From: Prosthecobacter sp.
GTDB taxonomy: Bacteria > Verrucomicrobiota > Verrucomicrobiia > Verrucomicrobiales > Verrucomicrobiaceae
DNA length: 64,000 bases
Assembly (NCBI GenBank): GCA_019186985.1
Contig: JABARQ010000005.1
Coordinates: forward strand, 62,001 to 126,000
Direction of reading: 5' to 3'
The first letter of the stretch is position 1. Every line of letters starts with the position of its first letter. A program made the translations under genes and the position numbers. This document shows positions 45,700-53,683 of this stretch, piece after piece. The notes below the pieces were generated by a model. It saw only the letters and a list, made by a program, of their open reading frames with translations. It searched no databases and had not been told where the DNA came from.

Positions 45700-46738
45700 G
45701 ATGAGGGGGGAGTTCGCCACGCCAGATGGCCTGTTGGTTTTGGACGATGAGCACGAGGCGGCGGCGGACGTCGCCGCAGCGTCCGGTGCTTTCCAGACGT
45801 TTGATGGGGCCGGCAAACTGCACCCAGCGGGTGAGCAGCTCGACGGTCTGGGGCTGATAGACGCCGAGGAGCTGGGCGACCTGGACGGGGGAGGCGAGGC
45901 GGTTGTCGTCGCGGGTGTTCTGGGCGCCGTCCTTGCCGGCGCGGAAGGTGATCAGCGGCATCACGCGCTCCACGGGAACGTTCGCGATCAGGGCGATGAG
46001 CTCGGGGCGGGCCTGGTTGACGTCCACGCGTCCGTCGCCGAGGACGGTGAACCATTCGCGCCAGTCGGGGCGGAGCTTGCTGACGAGGTCCATGCCGCGA
46101 ACCAAAAGCATTTCATCAACTTCGCGGAACGGCCTGTTGTAGGGCAGCCCGGCGAGGCCCGCCTTTTGATAGTCGCGCTTCTCTGCGCCCTTGAGGCTCG
46201 TTTTGTCATCTTCGTCGATCCAGTCACGAAGGGAGTCGATCACGGCGGAGCCGGCCTCGGGACTGAGGCCCCAGGATGCGAGGAGGCGTGGCAGCAGCAC
46301 CTTGTCGCCGCTGGCGAGGAGCGCGTTGATGTTCAGCCGGGCCTCCTCGGTCGTGAGCCTGACATCGTAGCCGCTGCCGTCCGGCAGGGTGTAGTGGAGG
46401 AGCGGGTCGTCGATCTTGATGGCCGGATGCCTGGCGACTTCGAGGCCCATCTGGGCGAGGCGTTTGGCGAAGGTGCGGCCGCGCAGCTCGCGGGTGCCGC
46501 GGGTGTCGGCATCCAGGGCCTTGGTGCCGGCGAGCACGACCATGCCCATGACCGTGATCATCCAGAACACGGCGATGAGGGATGAACCGCGGCGCGTGGA
46601 ATGGGGGTGAAGTCCGAAATTCGAAGCCCGAGATCCAAGGCCCGGAGTCTGAAGCCCGCCGCCGGAGGCACGCGGGTTCCCTGGAAGTGCCGGGGGCGCT
46701 TCGTGGGAAAACTCGCTGCTGGAGGTGGCGGTTGTCAT
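45689..46738 (-). CDS. GspK-like minor pseudopilin
   Basis: A 349-residue protein with a type IV pilin-like helix (RRGSSLIAVFWMITVMGMVV, residues 49-68) and a large alpha-helical C-terminal domain with helix-hairpin-helix-like segments such as DVNQARPELIALI, as in GspK. GspK caps the pseudopilus tip and lacks the usual Glu5, also missing here. The hydrophobic helix is preceded by about 48 unusual residues, part of which is encoded by a 14-nt tandem element (46609-46658). No later in-frame start exists, so this leader must be translated or the start is non-canonical. Confidence 0.7.
   Translation of the reverse strand: MTTATSSSEFSHEAPPALPGNPRASGGGLQTPGLGSRASNFGLHPHSTRRGSSLIAVFWMITVMGMVVLAGTKALDADTRGTRELRGRTFAKRLAQMGLEVARHPAIKIDDPLLHYTLPDGSGYDVRLTTEEARLNINALLASGDKVLLPRLLASWGLSPEAGSAVIDSLRDWIDEDDKTSLKGAEKRDYQKAGLAGLPYNRPFREVDEMLLVRGMDLVSKLRPDWREWFTVLGDGRVDVNQARPELIALIANVPVERVMPLITFRAGKDGAQNTRDDNRLASPVQVAQLLGVYQPQTVELLTRWVQFAGPIKRLESTGRCGDVRRRLVLIVQNQQAIWRGELPPHHGS
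46609..46658. repeat. Degenerate 14-nt tandem element inside the gspK leader
   Basis: Three and a half consecutive copies of a 14-nt unit with consensus GAAGYCCGARATYC are seen at 46609, 46623, 46637 and 46651. On the minus strand they encode part of the leader of GspK before the pilin helix. The opposite strand reads as KSEIRSPRS-like peptide. Similar strings (SEVRSPKSE or SDFGFRISDFG) are familiar in planctomycete and verrucomicrobial genomes next to prepilin helices. Confidence 0.7.
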
Positions 46739-46748
46739 TGGGGCTTCG

Positions 46749-47441
46749 TCATTTCAAGGCGACCAGGTCGTTGGCGATCCAGTAGGTGAAATCGTATTCG
46801 CGGGGATCCTTGAGGAACTGGAAGTGCAGCCGCATGTAGAGCGGAGGCACCGGGTCTTTTTCCGGGTTCCAACTGGCGAACCAGCGTTTCTTTTCCGCGT
46901 TGTAGAACTCCCAGCGGAACTCCTTCAGGCCATGGAGCAGGGGCAGTTCGGCGATTTGTTCGTAGGCGTCGAAGGCGTTGGGTTTCTCCAGGCGCCTGAG
47001 ATGGCGGACATTGAGCTGAAGGGCTCCTTGCTCCTGGGATCGTGTGATGGCAAACTCGACCGCGTCGGCGAGCCGGACGCGCCTTGTCCAGATGAAGGGG
47101 GGCTGGCCGCCTTCGATGAGCAGGTTGCCAGCGGCGCCGCGCCTGGCTTTTTCAATGCCGCAGCTTAGCCGGATGCCGGGCGGCAGGTTTTCCAGGTAGT
47201 CACGCCAGGCGGCGGTGAAATGGGTCAGACGTGTCTCGGCGACACGGGCGTTGTTCATGGAGGTGCCAAGCTGCAGGGCGCCGTTGGCGATGCTGTAGAC
47301 GCCGCCGATGAGCAGGCCGATCAGGCCCATGGCGAGGATGACCTCGATGAGCGTGAAGCCATGGCGGCGGAGGTTTCCGGCCCGCCGGTCATGAAGGCGG
47401 CTGCGCTGAATTTCTTCAGGGGCTGGAGGGTGAGTAAACAT
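46749..47441 (-). CDS. GspJ-like minor pseudopilin
   Basis: A 230-residue prepilin with the processing site HGFTLIEVILAMGLIGLL at about residues 27-44. The cleavage is after Gly, and Glu lies at mature position 5. The leader is long (about 27 residues) and basic. The remainder is a beta-rich domain consistent with GspJ. The ATG at 47441 lies inside the end of the gspI gene (26-nt overlap). It should join the pseudopilus tip with GspI and GspK. Confidence 0.72.
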   Translation of the reverse strand: MFTHPPAPEEIQRSRLHDRRAGNLRRHGFTLIEVILAMGLIGLLIGGVYSIANGALQLGTSMNNARVAETRLTHFTAAWRDYLENLPPGIRLSCGIEKARRGAAGNLLIEGGQPPFIWTRRVRLADAVEFAITRSQEQGALQLNVRHLRRLEKPNAFDAYEQIAELPLLHGLKEFRWEFYNAEKKRWFASWNPEKDPVPPLYMRLHFQFLKDPREYDFTYWIANDLVALK

Positions 47442-47883
47442 AGGTTTCCATCTGCCTTTTGAGGGCGTGCCTGCTGCTGCCTTCGGCCAGCCAGGCCTCG
47501 GCGCGGATGAGGAACATCTTGTCGAGCTCCACCTTGTCCTGGGTGAAGAGGCGGACTTTTTCGATGCTTGCGGCGGCGTCGATCCCATCGCCTGTCTTGG
47601 GGAAGCTGACGGTGCGCGGCTTCAGCTCCGGCTGATGCGCGACTTCGGCGAGCACGGATTCGAGCACGCGCAGGACCTGGGCTTCCTGGCGGGAGCGTTT
47701 GGTGGTCTGGGCGATCTGGTCCAGCGCCCTGGTCATGCCGACGGCGACAAGCGCGAAGAGCGCCATGGCGAGGAGGATTTCGAGAAGGGCGAATCCGGAA
47801 TGCGGCACGAGAAGGCGGAGCTTCGGAAGGCCGGAGGCGTTCCGAATTCGAGTCCTGTCATGTTGCATGGAGCAGGGTTTCAT
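47416..47883 (-). CDS. GspI-like minor pseudopilin
   Basis: The 155-residue protein carries a prepilin motif GFALLEILLAMALFALVAVGM (residues 30-49) and a short C-terminal domain with EAWLAEGSSRHALKRQ. The leader of about 29 residues is longer than usual. The gene overlaps its neighbours on both sides. Its name follows operon position and size; GspI and GspH are difficult to distinguish from sequence alone. Confidence 0.65.
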   Translation of the reverse strand: MKPCSMQHDRTRIRNASGLPKLRLLVPHSGFALLEILLAMALFALVAVGMTRALDQIAQTTKRSRQEAQVLRVLESVLAEVAHQPELKPRTVSFPKTGDGIDAAASIEKVRLFTQDKVELDKMFLIRAEAWLAEGSSRHALKRQMETYVYSPSSP

Positions 47884-48389
47884 GAGTTCACGATGACGTT
47901 TTTCTTCACCGCGCAGGCCGTGAGGGGATCAAAGGCGAGTTCGATGGTGCCTGCGGGGCTGGTGATGCGGACCTCGATGGGTTCGCAGATGCCGGTGGGG
48001 TTGAATTCCCAGGTCTCGCCCTGGCGGGCGTTGCGGAAGGTTTTGTCGCCGACACGCCGGATCTGGACACGGCCGCCATCGCCGCCAAGGCCTCCGTCGA
48101 GTGCCAGTTCGACAAGGCGCTGCTGCATGACGGCCTCCTGAAGGCTGCGACGTGCGGTGCCTTCGATCTCTGCGGCGGTTTTTTTCAGCCTGGCCTGGTC
48201 CTGCATGCCGGTGACGGAAAGCACGCCGATGCCGAGGATGAGCATGCAGAGGCCCATGGCGATGCAGATTTCGATGAGGGTGAAGCCTGAATGACGAAGA
48301 CCAGGCCTGGGGGCTGGCCTGGTTGTCATGGGTTTCAAGAGTGTGCTGAAGTTTGTCATCTGGGCTTCTTCACGGACGATTGGCTTCAA
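47880..48389 (-). CDS. GspH-like minor pseudopilin
   Basis: A 169-residue prepilin with SGFTLIEICIAMGLCMLILGIG at about residues 34-55. Possible starts are 48389, 48359 and 48329; the last two shorten an otherwise long leader. The first overlaps the gspG stop by 4 nt, which favours coupled translation. The C-terminal domain shows beta strands typical of GspH (EVRITSPAGTIELAFDP). Confidence 0.65.
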   Translation of the reverse strand: MKPIVREEAQMTNFSTLLKPMTTRPAPRPGLRHSGFTLIEICIAMGLCMLILGIGVLSVTGMQDQARLKKTAAEIEGTARRSLQEAVMQQRLVELALDGGLGGDGGRVQIRRVGDKTFRNARQGETWEFNPTGICEPIEVRITSPAGTIELAFDPLTACAVKKNVIVNS

Positions 48390-48826
48390 AGGTCCCAGTT
48401 GCCGATGTCGTCGGCGGTGTCGGGCTGGCCGTCGGGGCCGGCGGAGAAGACATCGAAGCCGCCCTTGTCCTTGGTGCCTGGGCGGCGGTAGTGGTAGGGA
48501 TTGCCCCAGCCGTCGAGGAGGGGCTTCTTCAGCTTGGCGACCCAGTTCTGGGGGCTGGGACGGGAGGAGGGCTTGGTGACGAGGGCGTTCAAGCCCTGCT
48601 CGGTGGTGGGCAGGAAGGTGTTGTCCACTTCGTAGCCGCGAAGCGCTGCGGTGAGCGTGTTGATGTCGGCCTTGGCGCGGGTGCGCTTGCCGGAGCTGGT
48701 GACATCGCCAAGCGAATAAATGCCGGCGCCGACGAGCAGGGCGATGATGCCGAGCACGAGCATGATCTCGACGAGGGTGAAGCCTGCGGGGCGGAGGCGG
48801 CCGGGGGTCTGGAGGGTGTGTTTCAT
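48386..48826 (-). CDS. gspG: GspG major pseudopilin
   Basis: A 146-residue major subunit of the T2SS pseudopilus. The prepilin site AGFTLVEIMLVLGIIALL has cleavage after Gly15 and Glu at mature position 5. The family C-terminus is clear: LPTTEQGLNALV, DGWGNPYHYRRPG and DVFSAGPDGQPDTADDIGNW, which in GspG forms the calcium site. Length matches the family. It lies 16 bp after gspF. Confidence 0.93.
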   Translation of the reverse strand: MKHTLQTPGRLRPAGFTLVEIMLVLGIIALLVGAGIYSLGDVTSSGKRTRAKADINTLTAALRGYEVDNTFLPTTEQGLNALVTKPSSRPSPQNWVAKLKKPLLDGWGNPYHYRRPGTKDKGGFDVFSAGPDGQPDTADDIGNWDL

Positions 48827-48842
48827 GGAGGAAAGCCGGGGG

Positions 48843-50090
48843 TTATTTGCTGATGTTGCCGATGGTCTGGAAGATGGCGGTCATCATGAGGTAGGCCATG
48901 GTGCCGACGAGGCCGGCCATGAGGAAAACGATGGCGGGCTGGGCGAGCGCGGTGAGCTTCTCGATCTTCTTGCCGAGGTCGCGATCGAAGCGTTCGGCGG
49001 CCTTGGCGAGGGCGGCGGACATGTCACCGGTCTGTTCACCGACGTTGACCATGTCGAGCAGAAGGGCGGGGAAGAGGCCGCTGCGGTCGAGGGCGCGGGA
49101 GAGGCTCATGCCTTCGGCGACGAGGCTCATGATGCGTTCGAACTCCTTGCGGAAGTGCGGGTTTTCGACGGCCTGCTGGGTGAGCTGCATGGCATGGACC
49201 ATGGGCAGGCCGTTGCCGAGAAGGTTGGCCATCGTTTCGAGCATCTGGACGTAAAAGCGCGTGCGCAGCACTTCACCGAAGAGCGGCAGGTGGAGCTTGA
49301 AGCGGGCCCAGGGAATCTGCGATTCGGGGCGGGCGAGCACGGCCCTGGCCACGATGAAGACGGTCGTGAGGGCCATGAGGATCATCCACCAGGTGCTTTT
49401 CAGGAGCTCGCTGAACTTCAGGATGAGCTGGGCGGCCATGGGCAGGCTGCCGCCGGTGCTGTCCATCAGCTCCATGAGCTGGGGGATGAGATAGACGACA
49501 AACAGCAGCGTCACGGCGATGGCGGCGACGACCAGGAAGGAGGGGTAGATGAGGGCAAACAGCACCTTGGACCTAAGGGCGGCAAGGGAGCGCAGGTAGC
49601 CGACCTGGCGCTGCAGGATTGCGGGCAGCGTGCCACTGGCCTCGCCGGCGTTGGCGAGGGCGCAATAGAGGCCGCCAAAGCTCGGGCTGGTGGCGGCGAT
49701 GGCCTTGGAAAAAGGCAGGCCGTCGCGCACCCTGGCGCGCAGGGCGGTGGCGAGCGTCTTGACGCCGGACAGTTCGCGGCGGCGCTCCATGGTGGCGAGC
49801 GCGGGTTCGAGCTGGATGCCGGCGTTGAGCAGGTCGGAAAGTTCCTCGGTGAAGAGCAGCACCTGCTGGGGCTTGAGCCTGATGGGGCCGCTGGCTGCCG
49901 ATGCCGTTTCCTCACGCGCCCTGGCAGTTGTCTTGTCCGAATGACGCGCGGCTGTGCCGGACTGTTCCAGTCGGAAGGGGCTGAGCCGCTTCCTGCCAAG
50001 CAGGGCCATGGCCTCCGAGCGGTCGGCGGCGGCGATCTCGCCGGTGATGACACCGGAGGGACTGTTGGCGCTGTAGGCGAAGGTGGGCAT
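48843..50090 (-). CDS. gspF: GspF inner-membrane T2SS protein
   Basis: A 415-residue polytopic protein with two T2SF repeats: QVLLFTEELSDLLNAGIQLEPAL near 133 and GNGLPMVHAMQLTQ near 300. The transmembrane helices lie near 180-205, 230-250 and 385-410. The N-terminal 70 residues form the usual FAYSANSPSGVITGEI start. GspF lies between the ATPase and the pseudopilus. A linker of about 35 residues rich in Ala, Arg and Thr is present (about 63-95). Confidence 0.92.
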   Translation of the reverse strand: MPTFAYSANSPSGVITGEIAAADRSEAMALLGRKRLSPFRLEQSGTAARHSDKTTARAREETASAASGPIRLKPQQVLLFTEELSDLLNAGIQLEPALATMERRRELSGVKTLATALRARVRDGLPFSKAIAATSPSFGGLYCALANAGEASGTLPAILQRQVGYLRSLAALRSKVLFALIYPSFLVVAAIAVTLLFVVYLIPQLMELMDSTGGSLPMAAQLILKFSELLKSTWWMILMALTTVFIVARAVLARPESQIPWARFKLHLPLFGEVLRTRFYVQMLETMANLLGNGLPMVHAMQLTQQAVENPHFRKEFERIMSLVAEGMSLSRALDRSGLFPALLLDMVNVGEQTGDMSAALAKAAERFDRDLGKKIEKLTALAQPAIVFLMAGLVGTMAYLMMTAIFQTIGNISK

Positions 50091-50183
50091 GGTGGATCAG
50101 GGAGTCAGGAGATTCCGGGGCGGTTTGAAGCTTGAGAAATGGGTTTGGGGTGGCTGGTCATTGGAGCTTGGACCTGGTCATTC

Positions 50184-51962
50184 TCAGGCTGCCTGACGCG
50201 AGGGCGGCATCACGGGTTTCAGCGCCACGGCTTCCTCGGCCTTTCGGTCCATGGAGGTGACGCTGAGGACTTCCTCGATGGTGGTTTCGCCTGTGAGGAC
50301 TTTTTGGAAGCCATAGCCGCGCATCGGAATGAAGCCGTCCTTCATGGCCTGGCGGTGCAGGTCGGCGGGATGGGCGCGGGTGTTGATGAGGTGCTGAAGG
50401 GCATGCGTCACGAGCACGGCCTCGTAGATGGAAAGCCGCCCCTGGTAGCCGCTGCCCCGGCAGGATTCGCAGCCGACGGCCCGCATGATGGTGCCGGATG
50501 TGCCAAGCGGGAAGCCGATGCTTTGAAGGTACTCGCGCTCCACCTGGGCGGGCTGGCGGCATTCCGGGCAGAGTTTCCTGACCAGGCGCTGGGCGAAGAA
50601 GGCACGTACGGCGCTGGACACCAGGAAGGGCTCGACGCCCATGTCCACGAGTCGGGTGATGCCTCCGATGGCGTCGTTGGTGTGCAGGGTGCTGAGCACC
50701 AGGTGGCCGGTCAGGGCGGCGCGGATGGCGATCTCGGTGGTCTCCAGGTCGCGCATTTCCCCGATCATGACGACATTGGGGTCGCCGCGCAGGATGCTGC
50801 GCAGGCCGGTGGCGAAGGTCAGGCCGATCTCCGGCTTCACGGCGATCTGAACGATGCCGGGCATTTTGTACTCCACCGGATCCTCGATGGTCACGATGCG
50901 GCGGTGGGCCTGGTTCAGCTCGGTGAGGAAGGCGTAAAGCGAGGTGGACTTGCCGCTTCCGGTGGGGCCGGTGATGAGAATGATGCCGTTCGGCAGCCTG
51001 AGCAGCTCCTCCACGACAGGGCGGATGGTGTCGGTCATGCCGAGGCGGTTGAGGGTCATGGCCTGCTGGGCGAGCAGCCGCAGGCTGACGCTTTCACCCT
51101 CGACGCTGGGGATGGTGGCGACGCGGACGTCGATGGGCAGGCCGTCGAGCTCCAGGTTGATGCGGCCGTCCTGGGGCAGGCGTTTTTCGGCGATGTCGAG
51201 CCGGGCCATGATTTTGAGCCGTGCGATGACGCTGGCCTGGAGGGACTTGATGTTTTCCGGCACTGGCAGCTCCTCCAGCCGGCCGTCGATGCGGTAGCGG
51301 ATGCGCAGGCGGTCCTGCTGCGGTTCGACGTGGATGTCGGTGGCGCGTTGTTCGAGGCCGCGGCGCAGGATCTGATTGACAAAGCGCACCACGCTTGCCT
51401 CCTCATCCTCGGGGCCGTCCAGGACCGTCACTTCATCGGCGAGTTCATCACCGCCCCAGTCGGCGCGGCCGCGAAGGATTTTTTCAAAGGTGTCCGCACC
51501 CAGGCCATAAAGCTTCTGCAGTCCTTCGGCGATGCGTGTGCGCTGGCCGACATGCCAGACAATGTTATGCGGAACGCTGGACGCCACGCGCTGATGAGTG
51601 ACGAGGTTCAGCGGATCAAAGGTGGCCAGATGCAGGGTGCCGTGGGGGGCTTTCTGTTCGGTGGAATCGGAAGCCGCCTCTTCAAACTTCACGGGCAGGA
51701 CTCGGTGACGGAGGGCGATTTCGGCGGGCAGATGGCGGCGCAAGCCAGCCTCGGCCGGCTTGTCGGCGGCACCTTCCCACCACTCCAGGCCGAACGTGCT
51801 GGCGAGCGCCTGTAGGAAGTCCCGTTCACGAACCCCCTCGCAGTCCAGCACTGCCTCGACGAAGGAGGTTTGATTGTAGCAGGCCTGATCAATGGCTTCG
51901 GCGACGGCTGGATTGTCGGCGCAACCAGCTTCAGCCAGAAGGTTCTGGATCAGGGGCATCAT
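50184..51962 (-). CDS. gspE: GspE T2SS ATPase
   Basis: A 592-residue hexameric ATPase that powers pseudopilus assembly. The N-terminal GspE domain occupies about 1-150. The Walker A motif GPTGSGKSTSLYAFL lies near 330-345, the Asp box is in VTIEDPVEY, and Walker B is MIGEMRDLETTE. A tetracysteine zinc site is present (CPECR and CESCRGSGYQGR). The start is ATG 51962 or 51959 (MM); no Shine-Dalgarno lies upstream and the local sequence reads CACCTCC. First gene of the operon. Confidence 0.94.
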   Translation of the reverse strand: MMPLIQNLLAEAGCADNPAVAEAIDQACYNQTSFVEAVLDCEGVRERDFLQALASTFGLEWWEGAADKPAEAGLRRHLPAEIALRHRVLPVKFEEAASDSTEQKAPHGTLHLATFDPLNLVTHQRVASSVPHNIVWHVGQRTRIAEGLQKLYGLGADTFEKILRGRADWGGDELADEVTVLDGPEDEEASVVRFVNQILRRGLEQRATDIHVEPQQDRLRIRYRIDGRLEELPVPENIKSLQASVIARLKIMARLDIAEKRLPQDGRINLELDGLPIDVRVATIPSVEGESVSLRLLAQQAMTLNRLGMTDTIRPVVEELLRLPNGIILITGPTGSGKSTSLYAFLTELNQAHRRIVTIEDPVEYKMPGIVQIAVKPEIGLTFATGLRSILRGDPNVVMIGEMRDLETTEIAIRAALTGHLVLSTLHTNDAIGGITRLVDMGVEPFLVSSAVRAFFAQRLVRKLCPECRQPAQVEREYLQSIGFPLGTSGTIMRAVGCESCRGSGYQGRLSIYEAVLVTHALQHLINTRAHPADLHRQAMKDGFIPMRGYGFQKVLTGETTIEEVLSVTSMDRKAEEAVALKPVMPPSRQAA

Positions 51963-52221
51963 GGAGGTGGGGTTATAATGACAGTTATTTTATTGCTGGA
52001 AATTATGATTTTTAATAAAAAGAGCAAGTATTAAATGAAACCAAATCATCCGCTGTTGCTGATTGTTCAACAGCCCGGCATGGGGGTGCAAAGCGAGTCG
52101 TTAACTCGTTGATGATGCAATCGTTAAGGGGTCTCTGCTGCGTCCTTTTGAAAAGACCGGGGCGGACCTTCAGGCTCAGGGCACCTGTCTTGGAAGTGTC
52201 AGGAGTGATCAGCCGGGGGCA
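51963..52221. other. AT-rich spacer upstream of gspE
   Basis: These 259 bp between kamA and gspE contain no gene I can support. Roughly 51970-52050 is strikingly AT-rich, with runs of A and T, in an otherwise GC-rich region. It probably holds the promoter of the T2SS operon (minus strand), but no -35/-10 pair is clear enough to name. CGAGT-5 nt-ACTCG (near 52093-52107) is a small inverted repeat. Confidence 0.45.
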
Positions 52222-53385
52222 TCATACCCTGATGAGGGCAGGCTCCGGGTATTCGAAGGAGCGTCCCTCGAAGTTTCGGATCAGCGTCCGTTGTTCGTCC
52301 CTGAGCAGGACATAGTCGGGATTGACCGGCACCTTGCCACCGCCTCCAGGGGCGTCGATGACGAACTGAGGGACGGCGTAACCCGTGGTGTGACCACGGA
52401 GCTGTTCAATGATCTCGATGCCGGCTGACACGCTTGCGCGCAAGTGGCTGGATCCCTGGATGAGGTCGCACTGGTAGAGGTAGTATGGCCGTACGCGGCA
52501 CATGAGGAGCTTGTGAACGAGGCTCTTCATCACTGCGGGACTGTCATTCACGCCTCTTAGGAGAACGCTCTGGTTGCCAAGGGGAACTCCATGATTGGCG
52601 AGCATTTCCAGGCCCTCCTTCACTTCCGTGGTCAGTTCACGCGGGTGGTTGGTGTGAATGCTGAGCCACAGCGGATGGTATTTGGCCAGCATCTGGCAGA
52701 GCTCAGGCGTGATGCGCTGGGGGAGGAAGATGGGCACCCGGCTGCCGATGCGGACAAACTCGATGTGCGGGATGCTGCGCAGGCGGCGCAGGATGCCCTC
52801 CAGCTTGGCGTCGCTGAAGAGCAGGGGGTCGCCGCCGCTGAGCAGCACGTCTCGCACCTCATCGTGACGTTCGAGGTAGCGGAACGCGGCCTCGTAGTCC
52901 GTGTGCAGCTCCTGTTCGCCCACGCCGCTGACGACGCGGCTGCGGGTGCAGTAGCGGCAGTAGGAGGCGCAGCGGTCGGTGACGAGGAACAGCACACGGT
53001 CAGGATAGCGGTGCACGAGGCCGGGCACGGGCATGTGGCTGTCTTCACCGCAGGGGTCGGTCATTTCATCGGGATCGTCCCAGGTTTCCTCGATCCGCGG
53101 GATGACCTGGCGGCGGACCGGACACTCCGGATCCTCCGCGTCAATGAGGTTGAAATAATGTGGCGTGACCGCCAGGGCGAGCTTTTGACCGCTGAGCAGG
53201 ACGCCGGCGCGCTCCTCTTCGGAGAGTTCCAGGTGCTGTTCGAGCTGCGCGAGGCTGGTGATGCGGTTGCGAAGCTGCCAGGATGCGTTGTTCCAGTCCT
53301 CGGGCCGGATGCCGGCGTCCCTCCAATAGCCGGGTGCATGGGAGCGGAATGCTTTCTCCGGTAACAATGAAGGCGGCGTGCGCAT
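52222..53385 (-). CDS. KamA-family radical SAM aminomutase
   Basis: A 387-residue lysine 2,3-aminomutase-like enzyme. Cys139, Cys143 and Cys146 (CASYCRYC) bind the iron-sulfur cluster with SAM. The PLP lysine is Lys351 in IDAPGGGGK. The family start PHYFNLIDAEDPECPVRRQ and HRYPDRVLFLVTDRC are clear. It could convert lysine to beta-lysine, or act in a related pathway; the sequence does not settle this, though length and motifs fit KamA better than EpmB. It is the gene upstream of gspE on the same strand. Confidence 0.88.
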   Translation of the reverse strand: MRTPPSLLPEKAFRSHAPGYWRDAGIRPEDWNNASWQLRNRITSLAQLEQHLELSEEERAGVLLSGQKLALAVTPHYFNLIDAEDPECPVRRQVIPRIEETWDDPDEMTDPCGEDSHMPVPGLVHRYPDRVLFLVTDRCASYCRYCTRSRVVSGVGEQELHTDYEAAFRYLERHDEVRDVLLSGGDPLLFSDAKLEGILRRLRSIPHIEFVRIGSRVPIFLPQRITPELCQMLAKYHPLWLSIHTNHPRELTTEVKEGLEMLANHGVPLGNQSVLLRGVNDSPAVMKSLVHKLLMCRVRPYYLYQCDLIQGSSHLRASVSAGIEIIEQLRGHTTGYAVPQFVIDAPGGGGKVPVNPDYVLLRDEQRTLIRNFEGRSFEYPEPALIRV

Positions 53386-53430
53386 GTAGGGTTGGCAAAG
53401 AGGAAAAGGATTACGTTCGGAGAATCCTGG

Positions 53431-53550
53431 GTGTCAAACTTTGTCAGGAAAAAGTGGGCGTGGCGGGCCGGGCATGAGTGCCTGGAGCGGTTCGCGGAGT
53501 TCGTCGAGACACTGAAGGCGCAACAAAAAGCGCCTCAAAAATACCCGTAA
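53431..53550 (+). CDS. Possible small basic protein (39 residues, GTG start)
   Basis: A GTG at 53431 is preceded by GGAG at an 8-nt spacing and opens a 39-codon frame. It begins VSNFVRKKWAWRAGHECLER, followed by an amphipathic helix-like stretch and a Gln/Lys-rich end. An inverted repeat AGGCGC/GCGCCT (53516-53535) overlaps its 3' part. It may be a real small protein, a fragment of a lost gene, or chance. No homologue can be named. Confidence 0.25.
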   Translation: MSNFVRKKWAWRAGHECLERFAEFVETLKAQQKAPQKYP

Positions 53551-53683
53551 TCTTTCTGGGATTTAACTTGCGTTAGGCGGTACTAGAAGAGGATGATGAC
53601 ACCGCCCTGGCAGGTCGTGATTTCCGTGTGAGACGACAGGCCGTGCATCCCGTCCCCCCTTCGACAATTTTTTCGAATACGCT

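Noticed and set aside
53593-53631. 12-codon ATG frame before the third giant gene
   Set aside because: It is too short to distinguish from chance, although AGAGG lies just upstream.
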